Shown piece by piece: positions 1 through 8,539 of a stretch of 64,000 nucleotides of DNA. The stretch comes from Octadecabacter temperatus (GTDB taxonomy: Bacteria > Pseudomonadota > Alphaproteobacteria > Rhodobacterales > Rhodobacteraceae). Under the pieces are notes generated by a model. The model was not told the origin of the DNA. It did no database searches and saw only the letters and a program-made list of their open reading frames with translations. The first letter of the stretch is position 1. Every line of letters starts with the position of its first letter. Made by a program: the position numbers and the translations under genes. Where the stretch lies: contig NZ_CP012160.1 in assembly GCF_001187845.1 (NCBI RefSeq), forward strand, positions 1,178,001 through 1,242,000, given 5' to 3'.

Positions 1-1436
1 ATGTTATCGTGACTGAGGGATTGATGGACGAAGAGTTCATCCGCACGCGCTGTGATTGGGACGAGTTCGCGCATTACGCCGAATTCATCTCCGATCCGCG
101 CCACGCACCTGAGGCGACTGCGATGCTAACGGGAGTTGACGCAAAAGAATTACGTGCCGCTGCCAAACTGTTTGCAACTGGCGGCAACGGGTCCATCTAT
201 TACGGCCTCGGCGTGACGGAACACTCCCAAGGGTCGACCACGGTTATGGCCATCGCAAACCTTGCGATGATGACGGGCAACTTGGGCAAAAACGGTGTTG
301 GTGTGAACCCGCTGCGCGGCCAGAACAACGTGCAAGGTGCATGTGATATGGGCTCGTTCCCGCATGAATTGCCCGGTTACCGCCACGTGTCTGACGACGC
401 CACACGCGAAGTGTTCGAAGCAATCTGGGGCGGCAAGATCGACCCAGAACCGGGCCTGCGCATCCCCAACATGCTGGACGCCGCCGTCGATGGCACGTTC
501 AAGGGGCTTTACTGCCAAGGTGAAGACATCCTTCAGTCCGACCCAGATACAAAGCACGTGCAGGCGGGTCTTGCGTCGATGGAATGCGTCATCGTGCATG
601 ACCTGTTCCTGAACGAGACCGCGAATTACGCCCACGTCTTCCTACCTGGTTCCACGTTCCTTGAAAAAGACGGCACATTCACCAACGCCGAACGCCGCAT
701 CAACCGCGTGCGCAAGGTTATGGCCCCGAAAAACGGCTATGCGGATTGGGAAATCACCATGATGTTGGCCAACGCGATGGACGCAGGTTGGACCTACACC
801 CACCCAAGCCAGATTATGGACGAAATCGCGGCCACCACACCCGGCTTTGCCAATGTGAACTACGAAATGCTGGAAACACGCGGCTCGGTTCAATGGCCGT
901 GCAATGACGATAAGCCTGACGGTTCCCCGATCATGCACGTCGACGGATTTGCGCGCGGCAAAGGGCAGTTCATCATTACCGAATACGTGGCGACGGATGA
1001 AAAAACCGGCCCACGCTTCCCGCTACTCCTCACAACTGGGCGGACCTTGTCCCAATACAACGTTGGCGCACAGACGCGGCGCACCGAGAACGTCGTCTGG
1101 CACGAGGAAGACGTACTCGAAATCCACCCCCATGACGCAGAAGTTCGCGGCGTGCGCGATGGCCAGTACGTTCGGCTTGCTTCGCGTGCAGGTGAAACGC
1201 AATTGCGCGCCAAGATCACCGATCGCGTGTCGACGGGTGTGGTTTACACGACCTTCCACCACCCCGACACACAGGCCAACGTTATCACCACGGACTATTC
1301 CGATTGGGCCACGAACTGCCCTGAATACAAGGTGACAGCGGTGCAAGTGGCTCTGTCCAACGGCCCGTCTGACTGGCAGGAAGACTATAACGCACAGGCA
1401 GCGCAATCGCGCCGCATCCTACCGGCTGCCGAATGA
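1..1436 (+). CDS. fdsA: NAD-dependent formate dehydrogenase alpha subunit, 3' part
   Basis: C-terminal part of the molybdopterin/tungstopterin-binding catalytic subunit, which oxidises formate to CO2 in the cytoplasm. The reading frame is open through the left edge, so the start and the N-terminal iron-sulfur and formate-site regions are outside the window. Visible stretches typical of the family are the pterin-binding segment with NPLRGQNNVQGACDMG, the FLPGSTFLEKDGTFTNAERR segment and a C-terminal molydopterin dinucleotide-binding domain with TTGRTLSQYNVGAQTRR. It is followed with a 4-base overlap by an FdhD gene and then by the small FdsD subunit, the order seen in fds-type soluble formate dehydrogenase operons. 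The alternative name is fdhA or fdhF; the family assignment is firm. Confidence 0.95.
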   Translation, partial: VIVTEGLMDEEFIRTRCDWDEFAHYAEFISDPRHAPEATAMLTGVDAKELRAAAKLFATGGNGSIYYGLGVTEHSQGSTTVMAIANLAMMTGNLGKNGVGVNPLRGQNNVQGACDMGSFPHELPGYRHVSDDATREVFEAIWGGKIDPEPGLRIPNMLDAAVDGTFKGLYCQGEDILQSDPDTKHVQAGLASMECVIVHDLFLNETANYAHVFLPGSTFLEKDGTFTNAERRINRVRKVMAPKNGYADWEITMMLANAMDAGWTYTHPSQIMDEIAATTPGFANVNYEMLETRGSVQWPCNDDKPDGSPIMHVDGFARGKGQFIITEYVATDEKTGPRFPLLLTTGRTLSQYNVGAQTRRTENVVWHEEDVLEIHPHDAEVRGVRDGQYVRLASRAGETQLRAKITDRVSTGVVYTTFHHPDTQANVITTDYSDWATNCPEYKVTAVQVALSNGPSDWQEDYNAQAAQSRRILPAAE

Positions 1437-2257
1437 GCCCGAGCCGGGCAGGCAACGGCGCACGCGCGACCAATGCTCACGTTGTGAGCAACGGCCGCTC
1501 AGTTGCGGCCACGCGAAGCCTGCCCGAAGAGGTGCCGGTGGCACTGGTCTACAACGGCACGACCCAAGCCGTGATGATGGCAACGCCCTGTGATCTAAAA
1601 GACTTCGGTCGTGGTTTCACCCGCACGGAAGGCTGGGGCGAGGTTGAGAGCATCGAAGTCGTGCCCCACGAAAACGGTATCGAAGTGCAAATGTGGTTGC
1701 CCGAAGAAATGGCAGATACATTGCAAACCCGCCGCCGTGCGATGGCGGGGCCCGTTGGATGTGGCTTGTGCGGCATCGACAGCCTTGATCAAGCCATACG
1801 CGACGTGCCGGCGGTTGACGGTGATATTACGCTAACCGCGAAAGATATCGCCACCGCGATGCGCAGTTTACGGGCGGGGCAAACCCTGCACGACCAAACG
1901 CGCGCCGTTCATGGGGCAGGTTTTTACGATCCCGATCAGGGTCTTACAGAAATTCGTGAAGATGTTGGCCGCCACAACGCCCTCGACAAACTCATTGGTG
2001 CGACACCAGACTGCAGCCATGGGGCAATCACACTTACATCACGTGTGTCCGTCGAAATGGTGCAAAAATCCGCGATGGCAGGTGCCCCAATAATCCTCGC
2101 CGTCTCTGCCCCAACGACCCTCGCCGTCGCCACGGCTAAGGCGGCAAACATCACACTCGTCGCTCTCGCACGCGATGAAACCTTTGAAATTTTCACCCGT
2201 CCGCACCGTATCTTGGTGCAATCTTCCCAATCCAATGAGGCCCCCGATGTCGCCTGA
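1433..2257 (+). CDS. fdhD: Formate dehydrogenase accessory sulfurtransferase FdhD
   Basis: FdhD passes sulfur from a cysteine desulfurase to the molybdenum cofactor before it is inserted in formate dehydrogenase. The protein is 274 aa, the usual size. The expected loop with two cysteines is present (GPVGCGLCGIDSL), as is the family stretch with AVHGAGFYDPD and the conserved EDVGRHNALDKLIG. The ATG overlaps the stop of the dehydrogenase gene (ATGA), which implies translational coupling and a matched supply of the chaperone. The homologue in fds operons is also called FdsC. Confidence 0.95.
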   Translation: MSPSRAGNGARATNAHVVSNGRSVAATRSLPEEVPVALVYNGTTQAVMMATPCDLKDFGRGFTRTEGWGEVESIEVVPHENGIEVQMWLPEEMADTLQTRRRAMAGPVGCGLCGIDSLDQAIRDVPAVDGDITLTAKDIATAMRSLRAGQTLHDQTRAVHGAGFYDPDQGLTEIREDVGRHNALDKLIGATPDCSHGAITLTSRVSVEMVQKSAMAGAPIILAVSAPTTLAVATAKAANITLVALARDETFEIFTRPHRILVQSSQSNEAPDVA

Positions 2258-2456
2258 AAAAATGACCCGTATGGCAAACCAAATCGCCACCTTCTTTGAA
2301 AGCCAACCGGACGCTGACAAAGCAGGCAGCGTTGCCGCGCACCTCAAGGAATTTTGGGAACCACGCATGCTAGAAAAACTCGCGGCCCATCTGAAAACCG
2401 GCGGCGAAGGCCTCAGCCCGCTCGCGTTAGAAGCCAGCAAACGAGTTACGTCCTAA
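2247..2456 (+). CDS. fdsD: Formate dehydrogenase delta subunit FdsD
   Basis: Small 69-aa protein matching the FdsD family, which accompanies NAD-dependent formate dehydrogenases. I chose the ATG at 2247 because the protein then begins MSPEKMTRMANQIATFF, the family's usual N-terminus, and because it overlaps the 3' end of fdhD by 11 bases. The longer in-frame extension lies wholly inside fdhD. The conserved features are the N-terminal helix with NQIATFF and the HLKEFWEPRM segment. It has no membrane segment or signal peptide. Last gene of the operon. Confidence 0.9.
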   Translation: MSPEKMTRMANQIATFFESQPDADKAGSVAAHLKEFWEPRMLEKLAAHLKTGGEGLSPLALEASKRVTS

Positions 2457-2475
2457 CTTCGCTTTGTCTCTGTTT

Positions 2476-2530
2476 CGAAAATATCCTCGGGGGTGAATGG
2501 CCTCTGGCCAGAGGGGGCAGACAGCCCCCT
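2476..2530. repeat. Intergenic double-hairpin repeat
   Basis: Downstream of fdsD lie a perfect 14-base palindrome (CCTCTGGCCAGAGG, 2501-2514) and, overlapping its end, a 7-base stem with a 5-base loop (AGGGGGC/GCCCCCT, 2512-2530), preceded by TTCGAAAATATCCTCGGGGG. From memory this layout resembles a dispersed intergenic repeat common in Roseobacter genomes; that needs a genome-wide search. No T-tract follows, so it is not a classical terminator. Confidence 0.5.
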
Positions 2531-2649
2531 GACCACGCCCGCCGCAGGCGCAAACCCGACCGGTTGCCGCAAAAAGGTCAGGGTTTCCACGCTTGTTTGC
2601 CACGCACCGCCGCCATAACCTGATGGTTAACAGGCAATGCAGGCGGATC

Positions 2650-3606
2650 ATGATCGGACCCATCCTCAAATCGCTCCGGCGTGAATACATGGACGTGACC
2701 CTGCGCAATGGGCGTGAGCGTATTGTGCGTATTATGGAACGCCCCGGCCATTGGATGTCCGAAACCCAGCTGAACGCCCTCACAACGGACCTGCGCACTA
2801 TTGCGGCTAAAACCTTGGACGAAGGCAGCCTAACCTACGGCGTCTTTGCGGGGGATCGCGATCGTATGCGGGACACCATCATTACGCTGGTTACCCTGCG
2901 CGATGGAACGCCAATCGCTTTTAACGCGCTGGCCGTGATGACCTTAGAAACACAACCCGAACCTGTTGACGTTTTGCACCTCGGTCTTGTGATGGTGGAC
3001 CCAGCGCAGCGCTCTGGTGGACTGTCTTGGGTGCTTTATGGTCTCACGTGCTTTTTGTTATTCGTGCGCAATCAGTTTCGCCCGCTTTGGATATCTAATG
3101 TCACTCAGGTTCCTGCCGTCGTTGGTATGGTTTCTGAAATGTTTTCAGATATTTGGCCTAAACCGAACGCGGAACGCCGTACGTTGAGCCACCTCCTAAT
3201 GGCGCGCCGGATTATGGGCAGCCAACGCCATGTCTTTGGTGTCGGCCAAGATGCAGAATTTGACGAAACACGCTTTGTCATCGCCAACGCCTACACGGGG
3301 GGATCGGATGATCTGAAAAAGACGTGGAACGCCGCCCCAAAGCACCGTGATGAAGCGTTTAATGACTTCTGCTCTGCCGAATTGGATTACACCCGCGGTG
3401 ACGATGTCTTGCAGTTGGGGCGCATGGATCTTGCCGCGATCCGACGATATCTGACCCGTGAAGTCCCAAAAACTGCGGTCATTGGCGTCCTGTTCACTGC
3501 AGGCTTCGTTGCGTTGCGGCGCTTGATCCTTCCTGTACTGTATTGGTCTGACAGTTCGCGACAGTTTTCGATCCTACGCCCCGCAAAAGGGGATCGCGAT
3601 GTTTGA
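2650..3606 (+). CDS. GNAT-like acyltransferase of an E1/nitroreductase operon
   Basis: About 318 aa. The middle resembles a GNAT-fold acyltransferase: a beta-strand region VLHLGLVMVDPAQRSGGLS, with QRSGG in the place of the acyl-CoA pyrophosphate loop, followed by a helix and the strand FRPLWISNVTQVPAVVGM. A hydrophobic stretch near the C-terminus (TAVIGVLFTAGFVALRRLIL) may anchor it to the membrane. The start is uncertain: ATG 2650 has an AGGCGG close upstream; ATG 2623 and TTG 2593 are in frame too. It overlaps the ThiF gene by 8 bases and so heads a four-gene operon. N-acyl amino acid synthase-like activity is possible; the substrate is unknown. Confidence 0.6.
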   Translation: MIGPILKSLRREYMDVTLRNGRERIVRIMERPGHWMSETQLNALTTDLRTIAAKTLDEGSLTYGVFAGDRDRMRDTIITLVTLRDGTPIAFNALAVMTLETQPEPVDVLHLGLVMVDPAQRSGGLSWVLYGLTCFLLFVRNQFRPLWISNVTQVPAVVGMVSEMFSDIWPKPNAERRTLSHLLMARRIMGSQRHVFGVGQDAEFDETRFVIANAYTGGSDDLKKTWNAAPKHRDEAFNDFCSAELDYTRGDDVLQLGRMDLAAIRRYLTREVPKTAVIGVLFTAGFVALRRLILPVLYWSDSSRQFSILRPAKGDRDV

Positions 3607-4465
3607 TTACGCTGAATTCACCACCCGTAACATCGGGTTCGTCACTCAAGCTGAGCAAACCAAGCTACGCGACGCCACCGTGTTCGTCTGTGGCACCGGC
3701 GGTATGGGTGGGGCCTGTATTCTGGGCCTTGTGCGGGCAGGTGTCGGTAAGCTGATCATCGCGGACCTTGATGAATTTGAGGTCAGTAACCTCAACCGTC
3801 AGGTCTTTGCGTTTGATCATACGATGGATCGACATAAGGCCGAAGCCACGGCTGAAATCGCGCGCCAGATTAACCCGGAGATCGAGATCGAAGTTCATCA
3901 CGGGGATTGGACAGAGCAGGTCGATGCGCTGATTGATCGTGCGATAATTGTGGTAAACGGCACCGATGATTTAGGGGCCTCATTGCTGCTCTACCGCCGC
4001 GCACGCGCTTTGGGGAAGACCGTGATCGATGCCTATGCCTCACCACTTCCGTCGGTCTACGTTACGGCTCCAACGGATAAGCCGCATGAGGAAAAGTTCG
4101 GCTACCCGACGATTGGGACGGATTGGGATAAGCTAAAAGACGATCAGATAAATCAGGCATTTTTATTGGAATCTGAATGGGTTGTGATTCATTCCTCATC
4201 TAGAAACTACATCGACTTGGAAATCGTTGGGGACGTTGTTGCGGGCAAACGATCCCGTATGTCTTTTGCGCCAATGGTGATCACAACCGGTCAGTTAATG
4301 TGCTACGAAGTCATTAACGCCGTACTGGACCGCCCGCATGGCACCGATAACCGTGGCTACTTTTTCAATCCGTACAAAGCCCGCGTTGAACGCCCCAAAC
4401 CCGCGATCGTCGCAGCAATTATGCGCCCACTTGTGCGGAGATTTCTGAATGGGCTGATGAAATGA
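3599..4465 (+). CDS. E1-like/ThiF family adenylyltransferase
   Basis: 288-aa Rossmann-fold enzyme of the ThiF/MoeB/HesA superfamily, which adenylates the C-terminus of a ubiquitin-like or peptide substrate using ATP. Visible motifs are the nucleotide loop CGTGGMGG (residues 31-38), D56-x-D58 followed by SNLNRQ (63-68), K80, and the Mg/ATP-site NGTDD (120-124). It lacks the zinc-binding CxxC pairs and the conserved catalytic cysteine loop of MoeB/ThiF, so it probably acts by adenylation alone. It overlaps its neighbours by 8 and 4 bases. The nitroreductase two genes downstream recalls Rv1355c-type proteins, in which ThiF and nitroreductase domains are fused. No small ubiquitin-like substrate is encoded nearby. 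Confidence 0.85.
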   Translation: MFDYAEFTTRNIGFVTQAEQTKLRDATVFVCGTGGMGGACILGLVRAGVGKLIIADLDEFEVSNLNRQVFAFDHTMDRHKAEATAEIARQINPEIEIEVHHGDWTEQVDALIDRAIIVVNGTDDLGASLLLYRRARALGKTVIDAYASPLPSVYVTAPTDKPHEEKFGYPTIGTDWDKLKDDQINQAFLLESEWVVIHSSSRNYIDLEIVGDVVAGKRSRMSFAPMVITTGQLMCYEVINAVLDRPHGTDNRGYFFNPYKARVERPKPAIVAAIMRPLVRRFLNGLMK

Positions 4466-5658
4466 CGTTGGCTGCCTCAGATACTGGAAACCTCTTCCTA
4501 GCGTTGGCCGCCCTCGCAGGGTTACTGATTTTGCAGGCCGTGATTTGTGCGCGCGACCCTTGGGCACCGCTTAATCGCCGCTTTTTGCTTGGGTTACGCG
4601 TTATGGCGATGCTTTTTGCTGGGCGTGCGCTTTTAATCTTAACGGGATGGGATTTCTTCAGATTTTTCATCCTTTTAGGGGCGACTTTGATCCCACTGTC
4701 GGTCCTGCTTTTGGCCGAGGGCTTGCTGCGGCGACATGCACCGCTGGGCGTAAAATTCTGGGTTATGGGGGGCACGATCCTGTTTTCCATTCTGTCATTT
4801 TGGTGGTCAAACAGCGTCGATCCGTTAAGGCTTGTTGGCCTGCTGGCGTTCCAATTGAGCGGCTTTTTCATCGGGGCATGGCTTGTTTTGACCCGCAACA
4901 AGGCGAGCTTAACGGTCGCAGAAAACCAAACTGTTGAGCGATTGGCTCTTTCGCTTTTCTTACTTGTTCCGTTCGCCGCAGCAGATTTTCTTATGGATTA
5001 TCTGGATCTTCCGGCACAAATCTCACCGCTAGGCGTGCTATTTTTATGCTGGCTTGCGGTTTCATTAGGACGCTCGCAATCGCAACATCGCGCACCGTTG
5101 GTGTCATTCTTTGCCATCGTTTTGGGCGCGGGGCTTTCTGGGTTTGTCATCGCACACATGGTTGGGATGGATAAGGATGCGACGATCCTAACATTGGTGG
5201 TGATCCTCGCTGCTGTTTTGGTCGCTGTCCTCTTTATCGAAGCGCAAACACTGCGCTCGGAAGAACAGTCGCAAACACTACTTCGGCATCTGGCCGAGGA
5301 TCGCTCTCGCGACGCGCTCGGCTTCCTACGCGGATTACAAGCGCACCCCTTGGTAGAAGGGGCCGCATTGATCGAGGCCACGCAGCTAAGTGATCTAGAG
5401 ACATCTGTATTGAAGCACATCTTTAAGGTTCGCCCCGTGTTGCGCCGCGCCGATCCACCCTTCACAGACGGCGCAGAGGGTGACCACATCAAGCACCTGT
5501 TCAGCATGTTTAACGCCAGCCACATCCTGCTGGCTGACGACGAACCGATCACGCTGGTCGCGCTGTCGATGCCATCCTTGGCGACGTCACCACGTGCCGA
5601 GCTAGAACTAGCCGCAGTCCAACGCATGGCGCGATTAATGACGAAGGCAAGGCCATGA
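4462..5658 (+). CDS. Seven-helix membrane protein with cytoplasmic C-terminal domain
   Basis: 398 aa. About seven to eight hydrophobic segments fill residues 10-260 (for example LFLALAALAGLLILQAVI and ATILTLVVILAAVLVAVLF). A soluble domain of about 130 residues then follows, beginning with a predicted helix rich in E, Q and R (EAQTLRSEEQSQTLLRHLAEDR) that could be a signalling coiled coil. I do not recognise the family. The gene overlaps both neighbours by 4 bases, placing it between the E1-like enzyme and the nitroreductase. It could be a sensor or a membrane platform for the three enzymes. Confidence 0.75.
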   Translation: MTLAASDTGNLFLALAALAGLLILQAVICARDPWAPLNRRFLLGLRVMAMLFAGRALLILTGWDFFRFFILLGATLIPLSVLLLAEGLLRRHAPLGVKFWVMGGTILFSILSFWWSNSVDPLRLVGLLAFQLSGFFIGAWLVLTRNKASLTVAENQTVERLALSLFLLVPFAAADFLMDYLDLPAQISPLGVLFLCWLAVSLGRSQSQHRAPLVSFFAIVLGAGLSGFVIAHMVGMDKDATILTLVVILAAVLVAVLFIEAQTLRSEEQSQTLLRHLAEDRSRDALGFLRGLQAHPLVEGAALIEATQLSDLETSVLKHIFKVRPVLRRADPPFTDGAEGDHIKHLFSMFNASHILLADDEPITLVALSMPSLATSPRAELELAAVQRMARLMTKARP

Positions 5659-6623
5659 TATCTCAAGACATTTTTGAAACCTGCGTGGCGCGTGCTGCAT
5701 TGGCACCGACCGTCCACAATACCCAGCCGGCCCGTTGGGTGCGGGATGAAAATGTTCTGTCGCTGTTCTGTGACACGAACGTCGGACTTACGTTTGGGGA
5801 CCCGTCAGGGCGCGATGCCGCTTTGTCTTGTGGCGCTGTGCTTGAGGCCATGATCTTGGCCTTGTCCGCTAATCAGATCACGGTTGAAGTGACCCTGACA
5901 GGTAATGACACTGCGCCAAATCAGGGGCTCGTTGCTGTGGCCCACCTAGTTGTTTCGTCTGGGGAACAGGACGGTTTGCATGAGCAGCTAGAAAACCGGT
6001 TCACATGGCGTGGCGCGTTTTCGTCTGAGCCTGCGAAGCTGTTCGGCTGGACGCGGGGCGATGCACGGTTCGTCATGGATCAGCCAGGTCGCAGTTGGCT
6101 GGCGGAACGCAATGACTGGGCCAGCCATCAAATCATGCAGCAGGGCCGCTTTCGTGATGAACTGGTGAGCTGGATGCGATTGAGCGACACTCATCCGCGC
6201 GCAGGTCTTGATGGGATGGATCGCGCCTCCATGCAGATGAGTGAGTCTGAGGCGCGCATGGCGCACTATGCACTGATTAACTTCTGGCGCTGTTTGAAAG
6301 TCTTCGGTCTTACAAAGGGGTTGGTTTCTGAAACAGAAGTGACATTAACAGCGCCTCTTATAGCTTTGTTTCATAGAGATAATGCTGAAGATCCGGTCGT
6401 TTCTGGCCGTGCGTATCTGCGCATGTGTCTTGAGGCCGCGTCGTTAGGCTTTGCTGGGTGGCCAATGGCAGCTTTGTCGGACAATCCAACAACGAACGCG
6501 CAGGTCTGTGAACGTTTCGGGATCGGGCAAGATCGCCAATTGGTTCAGGTCATTCGTTTTGGATTACCTACAGGTGAAGCCGCACCCCGTGCGCGCCGCC
6601 CCTTAAGCGAAGTCATCCGTTAA
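5655..6623 (+). CDS. Acg-like nitroreductase family protein
   Basis: 322 aa, resembling the Acg/Rv3131-type FMN-binding nitroreductase family: N-terminal ARAALAPTVHNTQPARW, matching the flavin phosphate loop with the conserved SxHNxQPWxF-like signature, and a C-terminal LEAASLGFAGWPMAALSDNP segment typical of the second half of the fold. Last gene of the four-gene operon, starting 4 bases before the end of the membrane-protein gene and overlapping the convergent peroxidase gene end by 4 bases. It may oxidise or reduce the product of the upstream acyltransferase/E1 pair; the reaction is not known. Confidence 0.75.
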   Translation: MISQDIFETCVARAALAPTVHNTQPARWVRDENVLSLFCDTNVGLTFGDPSGRDAALSCGAVLEAMILALSANQITVEVTLTGNDTAPNQGLVAVAHLVVSSGEQDGLHEQLENRFTWRGAFSSEPAKLFGWTRGDARFVMDQPGRSWLAERNDWASHQIMQQGRFRDELVSWMRLSDTHPRAGLDGMDRASMQMSESEARMAHYALINFWRCLKVFGLTKGLVSETEVTLTAPLIALFHRDNAEDPVVSGRAYLRMCLEAASLGFAGWPMAALSDNPTTNAQVCERFGIGQDRQLVQVIRFGLPTGEAAPRARRPLSEVIR

Positions 6624-7936
6624 TCTACGGGCAATCCGCTTGGCACGCTTTCTGGGCGCCCCATTGGACGCGCGTCAGCTGTGACGCCTGTTAGTGCATG
6701 CAGAAACGCTTCTATATAGGTCACTTCAGCGACGCTTAGCGCAACTGGATTAATGTCGAGGACTGCCACTTGCCGCGCCATTTCGCGCGTGTCTTGACGG
6801 ATCGCGAAATCAACGCCTCCAAATCGCGGGGCGTCGGGCAAGGCGGCCATATCAGTGGTCCAAGCCGCGCGCGCGCTGACCGGATCGGCATGGTGGCGGA
6901 TCATGTCGGCCAAACTCGGGTAAGCGCCGTTGTGCCCATATGGCGCCGTGAGGGCGACATTACGCAGCGATGGTGTACGAAAGCGGTAGGCGTCTGATAG
7001 CAGGTCTGTTTCTCCCATGCGCCCGACATCTCGTGGCATTTTATCAAAGGTGCGTGTGCGACCGGGACCGAATGCTGGCAAGCCAAGTGCGTGGAAGCCT
7101 TGGTCTGTGAACAGCGGGCCAGAATGGCATGTGGCACAACGGGCCTCGCCAAAGAACAACGCACGCCCACGTTCGGCGTTTTCGGGCAGGGGTGTTCCGG
7201 CCAGCCACGCATCATAAGGGCTGTCAAAGCTGCGCCACTCGGTATTGATGAAAGCACCCAAAGCATTGCCAATTTCGACGATTGTCAGGTCCAGCGGTTC
7301 TTCAACGCTATCAAAGGCCTCGATGAACATGTCCACGTAAGTCTCGTTCCCTCGGACCCGCGCGGCGATGATGGGCCATGCCGCATCAATGCGGTCATGG
7401 GTTGCGCCAGCTACGTCGTTTTCGCCAGGGTTTCCCGCCATTTCGAATTGGGCCGTTAGGGGGAACAAGGCTTGGGCGGCAACGATATTATCGAGACCTT
7501 GAGGGAGCCATTCTTCGGCGGGTGAATCAAATCCGTTCCCGAATTGGTTGGATACTTCCAATCGCCCGTCATGGAACAGCACATCAATCGAGTTATGCCC
7601 AATGTTCCAAAGGCTTGGAGCGTTTCGCGGCACGCGTTTTCGGATGTCCCCGACAAGACGTTCTTCGCCAAGCCCGATGCCGCCTTCACCAATCCCCAGC
7701 GATAGCCCATCGCCACTGGCGAGGTCGTGATGATGGCAGGTTCCGCATGAAATATTCCGGTTTCCGCTCAATATCCTATCATAAAATAGCAATTGCCCAA
7801 TCCGCGCTTGCGCTGGGTCGCTGTCCACGAAATCATCCATGGAGATCGAGTCGGCGAACGCCCCGCTCGCAGCAAAACTGCAGGAAAGTACGATATGGAA
7901 AACGTATGGAAACCGTATGGAAAACGTATAGCTCAT
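6620..7936 (-). CDS. Di-heme cytochrome c peroxidase / MauG family protein
   Basis: Periplasmic di-heme enzyme. Two CxxCH haem c sites are visible, CGTCH in the N-terminal third and CATCH in the middle, together with the family stretch FRTPSLRNVALTAPYGHNGAYPSL. The start at 7936 gives a signal peptide (hydrophobic YVFHIVLSCSFAASGAFA, cleavage after AFA). The open frame continues upstream to 8047 without a better start. The first codons overlap the divergent Sel1 gene by 42 bases, and both starts contain the same three 11-base repeats. Hydrogen peroxide reduction or a MauG-type oxidation are both possible. Confidence 0.85.
   Translation of the reverse strand: MSYTFSIRFPYVFHIVLSCSFAASGAFADSISMDDFVDSDPAQARIGQLLFYDRILSGNRNISCGTCHHHDLASGDGLSLGIGEGGIGLGEERLVGDIRKRVPRNAPSLWNIGHNSIDVLFHDGRLEVSNQFGNGFDSPAEEWLPQGLDNIVAAQALFPLTAQFEMAGNPGENDVAGATHDRIDAAWPIIAARVRGNETYVDMFIEAFDSVEEPLDLTIVEIGNALGAFINTEWRSFDSPYDAWLAGTPLPENAERGRALFFGEARCATCHSGPLFTDQGFHALGLPAFGPGRTRTFDKMPRDVGRMGETDLLSDAYRFRTPSLRNVALTAPYGHNGAYPSLADMIRHHADPVSARAAWTTDMAALPDAPRFGGVDFAIRQDTREMARQVAVLDINPVALSVAEVTYIEAFLHALTGVTADARPMGRPESVPSGLPVD
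7894..7926. repeat. Three tandem 11-base repeats across two divergent starts
   Basis: Units TATGGAAAACG (7894-7904), TATGGAAACCG (7905-7915) and TATGGAAAACG (7916-7926), followed by TATA. The array lies inside the 5' coding ends of both the peroxidase gene (minus strand) and the Sel1 gene (plus strand). Eleven is not a multiple of three, so gain or loss of one unit would shift the frame of both signal peptides. Confidence 0.9.
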
Positions 7937-8407
7937 GCAGGCATTTTGGCTGCATTGCTGGGGGTTACAAGCCCTGTTTACGCGGCTGATTTGGAAGATG
8001 CGCGCGATTTGATGGAAGCGGGCGAATTTGAAGCCGCGCGTGCGCAATTTGAGGTTCTGGCGCGCTCCGGTAATGCCGATGCCGAGGAACTGATCGGCGT
8101 CATGTATGCCCTTGGACTTGGTGTCGAACAGGACGACGAACGTGCCTTTGAATGGTACTTGCGTTCGTCAATGAAAGGGCACCCTGGCGCGCAATCCGGG
8201 ATTGGCTGGTACTATGAACTCGGACGCGGGATTGAGGCGCCTGACTTGGTTCGGGCCTATTTATGGTATGCGTTATCTGCGATTGGCGGAGACGTGGACG
8301 CGCCGGACTCGCTTGAGGAACTGACCCCGCGCATGACCGCCGAGCAGATCGCCCGTGCGCAGGTTTTGGTGGATGACTACAAGGTCTGGATGTACCCGTT
8401 TCGGTGA
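7895..8407 (+). CDS. Sel1-repeat (TPR-like) periplasmic protein
   Basis: 170 aa. The ATG at 7895 has an AGGAAAG ribosome-binding site and gives a signal peptide (IAHAGILAALLGVTSPVYA then ADL). The mature protein carries two Sel1-like helical repeats with the A-x-x-x-G-x-x-Y and A-Q-x-x-L/I-G signatures: ADAEELIGVMYALGLGVEQD and PGAQSGIGWYYELGRGIE. Such proteins usually bind partner proteins. Its start overlaps that of the divergent peroxidase, so the two are likely co-controlled. Confidence 0.8.
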   Translation: MENVWKPYGKRIAHAGILAALLGVTSPVYAADLEDARDLMEAGEFEAARAQFEVLARSGNADAEELIGVMYALGLGVEQDDERAFEWYLRSSMKGHPGAQSGIGWYYELGRGIEAPDLVRAYLWYALSAIGGDVDAPDSLEELTPRMTAEQIARAQVLVDDYKVWMYPFR

Positions 8408-8539
8408 TGTTACGCGGTCTAGATTTCCCAGAAATCCGCCGTTTATCCGCAAATTATCGACATATTAATGACTGACTTTTAGGTTAATTCGCACGCAATT
8501 GTGGGCTGTATTGCGGCCTGTCGACAAAGGACGTGTACC

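Noticed and set aside
150..635. Minus-strand 161-aa frame
   Set aside because: Antisense to the formate dehydrogenase gene; no motif.
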